Shown here one piece after another: positions 12,601-22,210 of a stretch of 64,000 bases of DNA (the stretch's first letter is position 1; each line of letters begins with the position of its first letter). The position numbers were made by a program, and so were the translations under genes. The DNA is from Amblyomma americanum (Eukaryota > Arthropoda > Arachnida > Ixodida > Ixodidae), in NCBI RefSeq assembly GCF_052857255.1, contig NC_135498.1, forward strand, positions 89,260,257 through 89,324,256, written 5' to 3'. The notes below the pieces were generated by a model, which ran no database searches, had not been told where the DNA came from, and saw nothing but the letters and a program-made list of their open reading frames with translations.

Positions 12601-14397
12601 AGTGCGTGTGCGTTGCGACAAGTGTAATGAAGGAAAACAGACCACTTCCGCAGACTAGGATGCCAAGAAAAATGGCGTTCAGCCGCGCTCTGTGCATCTC
12701 CTAAGCGCTTTTACGAACTTCCGTAATGCCCAACATCTCCCTTTTCCTTCGTCTTCATTCTTCTGCCCCAGAAATACGACAGGAAAAATAAACGTGCTGG
12801 AGCCTTACGCCTAAAAGAAAACAGACGAGGAACCGAAAAAGAAAGAAGGCCGAAAGTCATCCACGTACCTGCTCAGATGAGGCTGACGGCAGACAGTCAC
12901 AGCCCTGCAGAGGACATATGGTCAGCCAGGATTCATGATTATGTACTGTTCGAGAATTACGGGCTAAAAAAAGTCTTGCTGATGACGTCGTTAATACTGA
13001 ACTATCGCTGCACTACTTCCCGACGCTGCGGCACCTGCTGGTATAGCACTGTTCCTGTAGTTGGAGTCTTGTAACATTTCTTTGGAATTTAAGGTCACTT
13101 AAAAGCTTTGTACTTTCATTCTATTTTGGCTGCGAAATAATTGAAACACTATCTGTTCTCCTGCATTTTATGTGTATCTGGTATTCCTCCCTTACTGTGC
13201 GCCTGCAATACTGGATAACAGCTGCGGCGTGTCACCGCGCCGCTTTTTTATACAACGTGTTCTTGTAGGTTTATAGAGGTAGTTCGCCTCAATTTTTGTG
13301 ATTTGAGTGAATCCACTGCAACTTATCATTTCACCGCAATAATTGTTAAAAACGGGGAAGAAGTTGACATGCGTATATTGCGTTCTTTCTTTAAGCTTTT
13401 GATTTATTAAATTTCTCCTTACTAATTAAAAAAAATTTGGACCTTATAATTGTTCCCTCTCTCTTTTCGAAAACTGCCTGTTTGTTTCTTATCTAAACGG
13501 ATGTATACGAGAGTTGAGGTGCGGGCTCGTTGCCTGATCATGTTTGATAAAACAAAGCAAGAGACATTGACGTAAACAGAAGGATATATATGGGATAGAA
13601 ATATGCGTTGGGTTACAAGACGTTATCTATCATCTGCTTACAAGAAGATTCAAAGCGGTAGCACACATAAATTTGTTAAGGGGTAAGCAAAAGCTTAATA
13701 GTTTCAATCGCGGTGGACGCATGTGATGCGCCTTGCAGGTTGGGGTAACGGGGAGGGATAAGAACCGGATGGAAGAACGTTATACGTTATGTATAACAGT
13801 TCTAGAAATTAGCCGCACAGTGCTTGCGAGTATTATCGCGGTCGTCCCAAAGTAATACACCGCTCCCGTCTTACAGTGCCGCAAATACAACACAATACCA
13901 GTTATCAAGCCGTTTCAAGCCCTCTCCTTTAAGCTTTAGCTTTATCTTAATGGCGAGATTTAATTTTTTTCAATACGCTCTATTTTTGCAGGATAGCAGT
14001 GGGGGTTTTTCTGACCGGGAATTCTCAGCAATTCATTCTACGTAATTAAGGTTCTACTTTCCATTTATAGAACAGTGATCAACAATTTACTCAAGCTATC
14101 GTTATGTTGACGCAATGGTCACGAAATTAGGTGCTCTGTTAACAGCAAATAGACGGTTCCTCGGGCGCTTTCCCCCAGGCATTGACCTTCAGGCGCCTGC
14201 TCAGGGACATGCTGTGATAAACATCGGAGAGATTGTGTAACCTTTACTGAGACATACTTCCCCACTTCTCCGGTAAAGGGAACCGCTCGCAACGATGTTT
14301 GTAGAGATGTTCTAGCCCCTTTACATATGCCTCTTTCCTGCCTTGCTTCTCCTGACTCTGTGAGCTGCTGATAACTTTTACCCTTGCTCAACTCCTC

Positions 14398-14557
14398 AAG
14401 TTCGTGCTCGCAAGAGACCAACGGTGGATAGACGTGCATGCACAGGGCGCACACGCCGACACGCCATGTGACCGCACCTCCTCACAACTCTTCTCTGCGC
14501 CTGTGCGCCCTGTGCATGCACGTCTATCTACCGTTGATCTCTTGCGAGCACGAACTT
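14398..14557. repeat. Inverted repeat: 56-bp arms, 48-bp loop
   Basis: The left arm (14,398-14,453) and the right arm (14,502-14,557) are reverse complements at 54 of 56 positions. The left arm starts 'aagttcgtgctcgcaagaga' and the right arm ends 'tctcttgcgagcacgaactt'. The spacer is 14,454-14,501. No target-site duplication is visible. It begins 1-5 bases after homology between the two 14-kb copies ends, and no counterpart is seen at the copy-2 breakpoint. It may be a foldback MITE or a scar from a template switch during rearrangement. Confidence 0.93.
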
Positions 14558-15585
14558 ATGCAGCTCAAGCGCGATTCTCTATCTGGAAGGAGACTCGTGA
14601 GATTGACACGCGCAGTTGGTGTCTTTTTTTAACGCACAAAACAAATTTTCATCAACTGTTTAGAGTGCGCCATACCTTGTCAACTGGAGAATTTGATGGT
14701 TACATGGATTAGCATAAAAGATAGAGTTAGCGGCCAGCTGCAGTGAACGCAGTGTAGTCTGTTAGTTACCAACAGGGATGTTAGTTACAAACCAGGTGAA
14801 CAAGTCTGGGTTTGAAGCCAAATCTGCATGCGAGGGCACACCGAAAAGCTTCTGCATCGATACCTTGGCCCCTACGAGGTTCTCCGCCAACTTTGTGAGT
14901 TGAACTACGAAGTTCTACGCCAATAAACGGTTTGCTCCTCTAGACGGCCGACCTTCGAAGTCGTCGACGTCGCACGGATGAAGCCGCACTATGCCCCCTA
15001 GCGCTTCAGGCGTGTCTACACCAGACGTCAGACACATGCGACGGCCCTTCTCTGACTGCTTCCAATTGCTGCGGCACCAAGTCGGTGCTCTTCAGAGAGG
15101 GGGAGCAATGCCACATAACGGCCAATCCAGTGGCGCCGTGCTGCGGCCGAATTGTTTTACCTGGCTCTTGGCAAGCCTTGGACATGCTAGGATTTAGTGC
15201 TTTGTCGTCTTCCTCGCTTGAGCTCCCTGCAGTCTGGCACGTCCCAGCACGTCTGAGTAAAGCAGTTTTTCGCACGGAAACCGTTCTTTTGAAAATATTG
15301 CTGCAAAAATACTTTCCCGCTTACACGAATTTTATGTTGCATATTTGGCTTAGATGTTTGAACTGTTGTTGCTGATAGTGCAGCATAAAATCTTTGTATT
15401 TTTTATGCCATTCGCAGCACATTTTATATTCGTAGATAAAACAAGTTGACACACGTTTTGTTCCGTTTCCCTTCGAATTTTTGCTACTGTGCACCATAAT
15501 AAAGGTGGCCATCTCATTTCACAGCACTGATTCATGAAGTTTCGATGTGATGAGGTTTACAACTGTTCACGAAAGTAACCGCATA
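14558..15585. other. No gene recognised
   Basis: Mixed-composition DNA without recognisable coding potential. Open frames around 14,990-15,375 overlap on both strands in a GC-richer patch and show no domain. No SINE promoter block was found here. Confidence 0.6.
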
Positions 15586-15586
15586 G

Positions 15587-15870
15587 CAGCGGTCGAATAA
15601 TACAAACGTTCCCGCCTTCCCTGTGGCTCATGCCTCAAAATCTACACTGTGACCGCGATGTTTGCGACCATTACGTTCAAGCTTCAGCCATAACTTGACG
15701 AGATTCAACTTTACATGAACAGTCTTCTTGAAGGATAGGTGTAAGCAGGTCGCCCCACAACACTCCGGACTGCATTGTATGCCATTCCTATCCTATTAAC
15801 TTCCACTCCTGGAATATAGATCATCAATTCAGTCCAGTATATCTGTTTCATACACTCAGACCCTCTCTGC
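15587..15870 (+). repeat. Old paralogue of 58,905-59,190
   Basis: Shared landmarks in the same order and strand: 'ccgcatagcagcggt', 'caagcttcag' followed by 'cgagattcaact', 'cttgaag' with 'atag', and 'atcatcaatt' followed by 'agt'. Similarity looks like roughly 65-70%, far lower than between the 14-kb copies, so this duplication is older. No coding frame is shared. Confidence 0.6.
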
Positions 15871-16044
15871 GCCTCTAGAGAGGAGCGATAGCCGTGGAGA
15901 TAAGTCTAGATAGACATTTTCCACCCCCTGTACATATGCTTCATCATTGCCTTCATTTCTCTCACATTACCTCAGCACCTAATCCGTTTGTACCCTTACT
16001 CTCCTGTTTCTCCTCCTCCCCCATTTCTCATTCCACTCTCAATT

Positions 16045-16235
16045 AGCAAATGTTAACTTGCAACAAGGATGCGCCAAGAAAAAGCCTCATTGCTTTTAGC
16101 ATGGACATGATTACCGGACTAGTACAGGACGTCGCAGCCGACGAAGTGCTGCCGCTCCATAGGGCGTTCCCACATCCAAACCGCTGCTGCTGTCTGCTAA
16201 AGCCATGCATGCAAGCATTACAACGAGCCACAGAA
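16045..16235 (+). repeat. Old paralogue of 53,395-53,625, containing a dispersed-repeat core
   Basis: Both segments carry 'gacgtcg' followed by 'agccgacga' and 'tgccg', then 'ccacatccaaa' or 'ccacatccaaagc', 'atgct' or 'ctgctgctg', and 'gccatgca'. The 53,507 version lies just right of the end of copy 2, so sequence next to copy 2 has a more distant relative 1.6 kb right of copy 1. Confidence 0.55.
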
Positions 16236-17149
16236 GAGCTGTGGAAGCTTAAACAGACAGTGTTAGGGAGAAAACTTTCAGTAGTCAATGGGCTCTGATA
16301 ACTGATTAGCCTCTAGGCTCTCTATAGGCACGTCATATGCTACTTTTACGGTCTGTTATAATACCTTAGTGTTTAATTGTGCTGAAGACAAGACAGATGC
16401 ATGCAGGAATGCTTATTGTATAGGTGGTAATAGTTGATTGCAAATGCCGATGATAAGTTGGACAGCGACGGGTTGAGGACAATCGAAATCATGCCTTGGA
16501 GGATAACCTGGAGTTATCCTCTCTTGCGAAAAGTACAAAAGCAATTCCATTGCATGTCCTGGGCAGCCCATAGCGTCCCGGTTAGATGCTTCAAAGTTTT
16601 ATTCGCCCGGAAGTAGGTGAGACTACGAATGGATCCTTCCAATAAATTTGAATATTATGTTGAAACATTTTTGCATAAAGAAAAGGCTGTAGTTCAACAT
16701 GGCTTGAACTTAGTGCTATGAGCCAAAGCTCTGTCAAGCATGTCTCCACTATCTGAAATCAAAGTCAGGGGTCAGTGTCAAGGGTCAAGATTAGGTGCCC
16801 AATGGTTATAGTCATATCATCACTAGCTCATACTACCGTAGTTTGGGCCATACCGCCATGCATTTAAGTTCAGTTTGACCTTGTGAGGCGTTGAAGGTCA
16901 TTGTCTTAGCCACATAGAAATCAGAAGTTGTCCCCCGAGGAATAGAGCTACCGCTCTAAAACGAAATATTTCTCGTGTGTGAGAGATATGAGTGATTCGA
17001 AATGTATTTAGGAGTGGAAGCAAATTTACGCCGATCACAATATCGCTTCTGCACGGCCAGGAAACCATATGGAGACGTTTACAACCTAACAGCGTTTTTG
17101 TATTTCGCCTTCATCGATGTACAGTAGAGAACCAAAAAGATATATTACA

Positions 17150-17430
17150 GCGAAAGTTCTAGTACGCTGGTCCAAAGACTCGTGGCAGAAGGCGAGCGGG
17201 CACGAGTGCCTAACGGGGCCGCCTCACCGAGACCCATGGCAGGGATTCCTTCGTCGAGCGTGTGCGTGACCCCTGCCGCGACGAGCCTGGAGTAGCTGCG
17301 GCCGAGGTGTCGTCTGCGTTGGTTTGGCCGGCTGCTCCCTGTGCGTCGACCCGTCGGCCTCTCGGGCTCTGCGTAGTATCGACACAGGGAATTTAGCAGT
17401 GTCGCATTCATGCTACCATATAAGTGACGT
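17150..17430. other. GC-rich patch with an unrecognised minus-strand open frame
   Basis: A CpG-containing patch inside AT-richer DNA. The minus strand is open for 116 codons (17,145-17,495) but has no domain I recognise. Parts of the other strand also lack stops, as expected in GC-rich sequence. It could be a repeat fragment, a regulatory patch or an exon. Nothing in the sequence decides between these. Confidence 0.3.
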
Positions 17431-18179
17431 CCATTCGCAGTCTGGCAGCGACTGACAGGTGAGGCCAGTTTTTGTGTTTCATGAAAAGTGGTCACTGCTA
17501 TATTTTTTCAGTTTCAGAACTCAAAAATAAAACGTACAATGTCGAACGCGATAACAACGCTGGAAATTAAGTTGTGATTTTTAGACACACCTGGCGCCTA
17601 TAATCGCCCATTATCGTTAAAGTACGAAATTGTTTGCATGGCTTGAATCAAGACAAAGCGAGAAGCAGGGGTGAAGCCAACTGATAGCCTTGCGCAGCCA
17701 AGCTCGTCGTTCTACAGCACGCAGTTTTTTTGTGACGCTTCAAAACGTATGAATCAACAGAATCGGCGTCCATTGAAGCGATCATTCTGAGAGCATCTCT
17801 TTCGAGCACAGCCTTCTAGTATTTCGCCTTTCGAACCTCGTTTAAAGTAACTCACATCGTTCCGTAGCCTCACTGGGACAACAGCGGTCAAGAATTTACG
17901 CGACGTGCCAGCGCGTGGCGAGAAAGCATCTCTGCGCCGACGTAACAGGGCTCTTTCGTTTCTCGCAACCTCTCAAACCTACCTTCCGCGTGCCGTGCGT
18001 AGATCTGAACCTGCGCCAAGTGCCGCTTCGCCACCCGCGTGGCGTCTGCTCTAGGCGCCATGGTGGACACAGCAGATCGCGATGCCTACTTTCAGGGCAC
18101 TTCTGCATGCGAGTCGCCAGCTACATATTTTACCGAATTTTTATAGCGCGCAAGCAATAAGGCCTTGACTTGCACGATC

Positions 18180-18345
18180 TTTGCCTAAAGCCTGCTTGAC
18201 TCTGGCAGGTGGTCCACCACCTACCCACCGGATTGTGTGGAAGCGGGCCCACTCTGTCTAAAGGTTGCCTGACCTTTAAAACCAAGCCTCGGCCCGAAGC
18301 CGACGAGTAAGCCGGAGTGCTAGCGAACTTAGTTGACATTGGGCC
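18180..18345 (-). repeat. Possible minus-strand fragment of the second SINE-like family
   Basis: On the reverse strand, 'atccggtgggtaggt' resembles 'attcggtgggcaggtt' in the plus-strand member at 18,513-18,790. The match is short, and the rest of the segment is not clearly related. If real, it makes another head-to-head pair like those at 30.4-31.8 kb. Confidence 0.35.
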
Positions 18346-18512
18346 CACTCACGCTAAATCGTCCGTCATTTTTATCTTGTGTTCTTCATAGGAGTGATCC
18401 ATAATCTGTAGCAATCGCACGCAGAAAAAAATAAAACCGAGGGAATGGGACAGCTTTACTGGGTTTAGGCCCATATATGCGAAATTGCTAATTCTCCACA
18501 TAAGATTCATAG

Positions 18513-18790
18513 ATCGCTGGAAGTCCTCATACCACTCCTCGCGCAGTGGTGCAGCGGCTAGGTGATGCGCCACTGCCCTGCATTGGCAGGTGCTGCCACC
18601 GGTGGGGCTTGTGAGACCCGAATGGTTCTTCCCAAGCAGCGCCTCGCGAGCAGTCATTAAGTGCCACCTGCCATGGTGGCCAGTTTGCTTACAATTCGGT
18701 GGGCAGGTTGCGATGACGCCAGAAGGTCATGTGACCAGGTGGCCCACCTTGGTTGCTTCAACGGCGGGTTGCTCCGGCCGCTCCAGTTGC
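18513..18790 (+). mobile_element. Second SINE-like family ('gcagtggtgcagcgg'), plus-strand member
   Basis: Begins 'ctggaagtcctcataccact', then an A-box-like 'gcagtggtgcagcggc', 'gatgcgccactgc', 'tggcaggtgctgccaccggt', 'ggggcttgtgagaccc', 'gtggccagtttgcttacaat', and ends with 'ggtcatgtgaccaggtgg'. The same order occurs at 30,515, 30,877 and, reversed, at 30,410 and 31,371. No classic B-box 'ggttcgaatcc' is present, so a tRNA origin is uncertain. Confidence 0.7.
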
Positions 18791-18794
18791 GATA

Positions 18795-20635
18795 CATTAA
18801 ACCGTCACCAACACTGACGCAACGCAGTTTTTTCGATACGGTGGTACTAACGCTCTAGCATTACAATGAACAAAAAGACCCCTAGTTTGAGAATGACCAC
18901 TTCTCCTAATCGCGAGGACGGTTTAATACTCAGGCCTCTGCAAAAAATGCGTTTACGGTAAGCATTAAGAAAGAAAAGAAATGGGCGAGGATTTGCTCGC
19001 GTGAAGGAAGCAAGCAAGAATACTAATGCTTGGCAACAATATCCGATCCGTCTGCGAGTTCAGCAGTCAGCGAGGCTAATGCGATTGAAATTGCCGTCCC
19101 AGGCGATCATGTTGTGTAAACGTTCTCACGTCAACCATAGTAGGCTATACACATCAGGGTGAAGCCCTGCGAACAAGTGGGCATGCCAGACATGAATGCA
19201 GAAGAGGGACATTGCGTGGAAAGTGCGGTCCAACGCACAAACGAGACTCCTCTGGAGCAATATCCGGAGGGTGTACTTTCGGGAACGCACCAGTAAAAAT
19301 TTATCTCCCACCTGGAATACCGGAAACTGCCACTCAGCACCTTCCACATTTAACAACCCAGCAACCATAGCATTCGCAACGGATGCTTGACCCCTAGGCC
19401 CCCGTCCGTTGCGGTTGCCTAGTGGACATCGCGTTACCTGCCTTTAGCTCTTTCCTCAGTTTTCTGCCGGTGGCGTCGGCGTCCGCAACACCACCACCGG
19501 GCAGCACCGGATCAAACTTTACCTTAGGACACCTACCGGTAAAAATGCACCTACGACTTAAGGGGCCAGCACCTTCCGAATACAAGGCGTATTGTCTCAC
19601 CACTACGGCATCGCTGCGGTAGCCTAGTTGTTCCACTCTAATGGGTCAACTCAAATATGCCCCCATTTTTTTCGTGGTCACAAGCAAACAAACGCTGTAT
19701 CATTCGGATTACAAACTGGTAACCAACCTGTGAATTGTGGTCTATTTGTGTCACACGCAAATATAAAAAAGAGCATTTCCTTCCAATCGGAATGCTTAGC
19801 ACAATCGTTTTTTACGCAGAGGCCTTAGTATTCCAATGTTCTTTGTGACCAGGAGGACTGATCATCCTCAAATTCGGAGAATCGTTGTTTGCTCGTTCAG
19901 CTCTCGCGCTTCGGAAATTTAGGGTCACGGATGTGAAGAGCCCGAACACAAAAAAATTGGAAAAGATTGTTTCCGCACGCATGTTGAGTACCCTGGGAAG
20001 AGGTGACGCGATCCGCTTCACACATCACGGTGGTACTACGAAGGCAAGGCTAGAGGCCTGGCGGATGGCGAAGCCGCACCTTTCACCGGTAGTGAACCCC
20101 GTACAGCATTTGTAGAGCAGGAGTGAGTGTACACAGGCTGAGGTCATGCAGGGGTGCAGTTTTGTCTCGCGCTCGCACGTCCGGCAAGCTTTTGATAATG
20201 ACTCTGCCTCATTTTCTTTCCACCGGCTCGGATCCGGCTTCTTCTCAGGGAAGTTTCCTATGGAAAAGAGGTTGCGCTAGAACAGCCTGCTTGCTCTGGG
20301 CGCCATCTGCTCCTCTGGACTGTTGCTTGCGAAGTACACAAAAGACAGCATCGCGGCGCATTCTCTGTGTGTTACTACGAAGTGCACCTCCGGCTGGTTG
20401 ATGACATTTTGCAGCGCACATGCACAGTCACCATTTTTTGCGTCGGTCATTTAGAGCGAAGAAAAGCAGAAAACGTCTGGCGCAGAAATTTTTTTTCTAA
20501 TCTGCAGAAACACAACCTGGTAGTAACGAATCGTGAGTCCTCATCGCTGATAAAGGAGATTCAGGTTTCACGTCAAGCATTCTCAGGAAATTTTTTAAAA
20601 TTGCAAGATACTGTTATGAAAATATAAAAGTAATT
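18795..20635. other. No gene recognised
   Basis: Short open frames on both strands (for example 19,394-19,636 minus and 20,123-20,401 plus) without domain, signal peptide or splice pattern that I can support. Nothing mobile was identified. Confidence 0.55.
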
Positions 20636-20639
20636 GTTC

Positions 20640-20745
20640 ATTCTTCCGATAAGTAGAAAAATATTTCTTTTAAAGTGTTTCCATCAATCGCATCCAACAG
20701 TTAAGACTGCGGTAGGAAACCAATAGGAAAATCTTTAGACGATAG
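20640..20745 (+). repeat. Old paralogue of 34,275-34,380
   Basis: Shared in order: 'ttcttttaa' or 'ttcttttatt', 'tttccatc', 'tcgcatc', 'cagttaag', and 'aaacca' followed by 'gga' and 'atctt' or 'tatctt'. This shows the spacer between the two big copies contains internally duplicated old sequence. The 34-kb version is interrupted right after this block by a SINE. Confidence 0.55.
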
Positions 20746-21371
20746 CAAATATATTAATAGAACCGAAAGACAGGAGTGCTTTCGGGTGATCTGCGGATAT
20801 GTGGATTGTTATAGTGAGATCCTACATTATATGCAAAAACTGCGTTCATAAATGGTTTAGCGCTAAAATGCTTTTGTCGCCAATATCTTGTTAGGAGAAA
20901 GCAAACCGAATACTTATTTCCTAAACGAAATACAACGAAATTCGAAATAAGGACCTCGCCTCTCATTTTTGGTCACGCATCTCTAGTTAGCAAATGTATT
21001 TAACTTGTTCATTCTGCTGAGCACATTGTGCTCGAAATATAACATTTTTATGAAAAAAAAGCGCATCGTCGCTGGCAGAAGCAAGCCAATTTCTTGTAAA
21101 AAAAGAAAAAGAGGAGAGGTCACGAATCTGATCCTTTTTCACTCTGCGGGGTCGAGGAGATCGGGAAGGCGCTGTATCGTTATCTGGCTTCTCTTATCTT
21201 TAATCTATGGCTACACCATTGCAAGACCGGCTCGTACACGTGACCAGGGCAATCGGGACACTCCGGCGCAGGACACCACAAACGCCAAGTAAGTGGAGCA
21301 GCCCTTCCGCACACCCAACATTGGGTGTTCGGCTTTTGATTTGATGGCGCCAGCTGCCAACGAACTGCAGA

Positions 21372-21641
21372 AGAGCGAACAGCAGGCCTGGCTCACCGAA
21401 CAGCAGCTCTGCGAATGGCCCTTGCGGGGGCTGTCTGTCCGGCGCAGGTGGTGCCTTCAGCTGCCTTCCCTCCGCGGGCTGTGCGAGAAGCCCGGCACTC
21501 GGCAGGCTCGTGGGCCCGGCTTTTAGCTGGCCTGCATGGCATGGGCGCAAGGAATGATGTGTGGCATGCTGAGAGATGTTTCTCGTCCCTTTCCAGCTTA
21601 GCAGCGATGACCGCTCTAATCATGGCTCGGCATTTTCTGTA
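21372..21641 (+). repeat. Direct repeat, unit 1 (~270 bp)
   Basis: Matches 21,942-22,210 at about 90% by eye, in the same orientation with a 570-bp offset. Both units run from 'gcgaacag' followed by 'cctggctcacc' to 'ctcggcattttctg'. The plus strand encodes a similar open peptide in each (AWLTEQQLC ... RRWCLQLPSLRGLCEKP ... TRQARGPGF), and one minus-strand frame is open in both. I do not recognise either peptide. A MITE lies directly after this unit. Confidence 0.85.
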
Positions 21642-21645
21642 AATA

Positions 21646-21857
21646 ATAGAGAGAGGCGGGCTAGTTGGTGACTATTAGTAGAGTGCATCTTGAAAGCATA
21701 CAAAAAAGACAAGGGACGAGGAAGAAACGGAAGGGCAGAGCGCGGAACTTCAACTCGATTATAACAGTGCGTCACATTTATACAGCTATCGTAATCACAT
21801 TGTAACACGACATGACATGACATTGTAATAGTCACCAGCTATCCCGTATCTCTCTAT
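21646..21857. mobile_element. MITE, ~212 bp, with ~32-bp terminal inverted repeats and TA target duplication
   Basis: The left end 'atagagagaggcgggctagt' continuing 'tggtgactatta' is mirrored at the right end, where 'taatagtcaccagctatccc' continues 'gtatctctctat', with four mismatches over about 32 bp. The dinucleotide TA flanks both ends (21,644-21,645 and 21,858-21,859), as for Tc1/mariner-like and related elements. The interior has no transposase. The motif 'gggctagttggtga' at its end resembles the SINE target site at 33,718-33,731 and 33,991-34,004. Confidence 0.8.
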
Positions 21858-21941
21858 TATACTTGTTACTTTCCAGTTCAATGAGCACTGTTCTACCTTC
21901 ATTTCTCTCTGCCAATCCCCTGCATCACCCATGTATGCTTG

Positions 21942-22210
21942 ACTGCGAACAGAATGCCTGGCTCACCGAACAGCAGCTCTGCAGGTGGTCCTTGGGGGGG
22001 CTGTCTGACTGGCGCAGGTGGTGCCTTCAGCTGCCTTCTCTCCGGGGGCTGTGCGAGAAGCCCAGCACTCGGCAGGCTCGTGGGCCCGGCTTTTAGCTGG
22101 CCTGCATGGCATGGGCACTAGGAATGATGTGTGGCATGCTGGGAGATGTCTCTCGTTCCTTTCCAGCTTAGCAGGGATGACCGCTCTAATCATGACTCGG
22201 CATTTTCTGC
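21942..22210 (+). repeat. Direct repeat, unit 2 (~270 bp)
   Basis: Second unit of the pair starting at 21,372. Differences are mostly substitutions, for example 'cgaatggcccttg' against 'caggtggtccttg'. The sequence after the unit ('caaacaagtatggtgc') does not match what follows the MITE after unit 1. Confidence 0.85.

Larger units (their letters stand above)
1..14396 (+). repeat. Copy 1 of a ~14.4-kb direct segmental duplication (left end at or beyond the window edge)
   Basis: Nearly every stretch reappears in the same order and orientation from 38,617 on. Position 1 pairs with 38,617, 838 with about 39,468, 5,483 with about 43,918, 9,856 with 48,826, and 14,125 with about 53,095. Substitutions and small indels are scattered throughout; stretches compared by eye look about 90-95% identical. 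Homology stops at 14,393-14,396, just before the inverted repeat at 14,398. The segment has no recognisable gene: its open frames are under about 115 codons, show no domain, and differ between copies mostly at amino-acid-changing sites. It carries a SINE (5,481-5,798), a tRNA-like SINE remnant (about 9,525-9,640) and three members of a dispersed repeat (836, 4,996 and 6,108). Confidence 0.93.

Noticed and set aside
17145..17495. 116-codon minus-strand frame as a candidate exon
   Set aside because: No family recognised and no supported splice sites, so it is kept only as a GC-rich patch.
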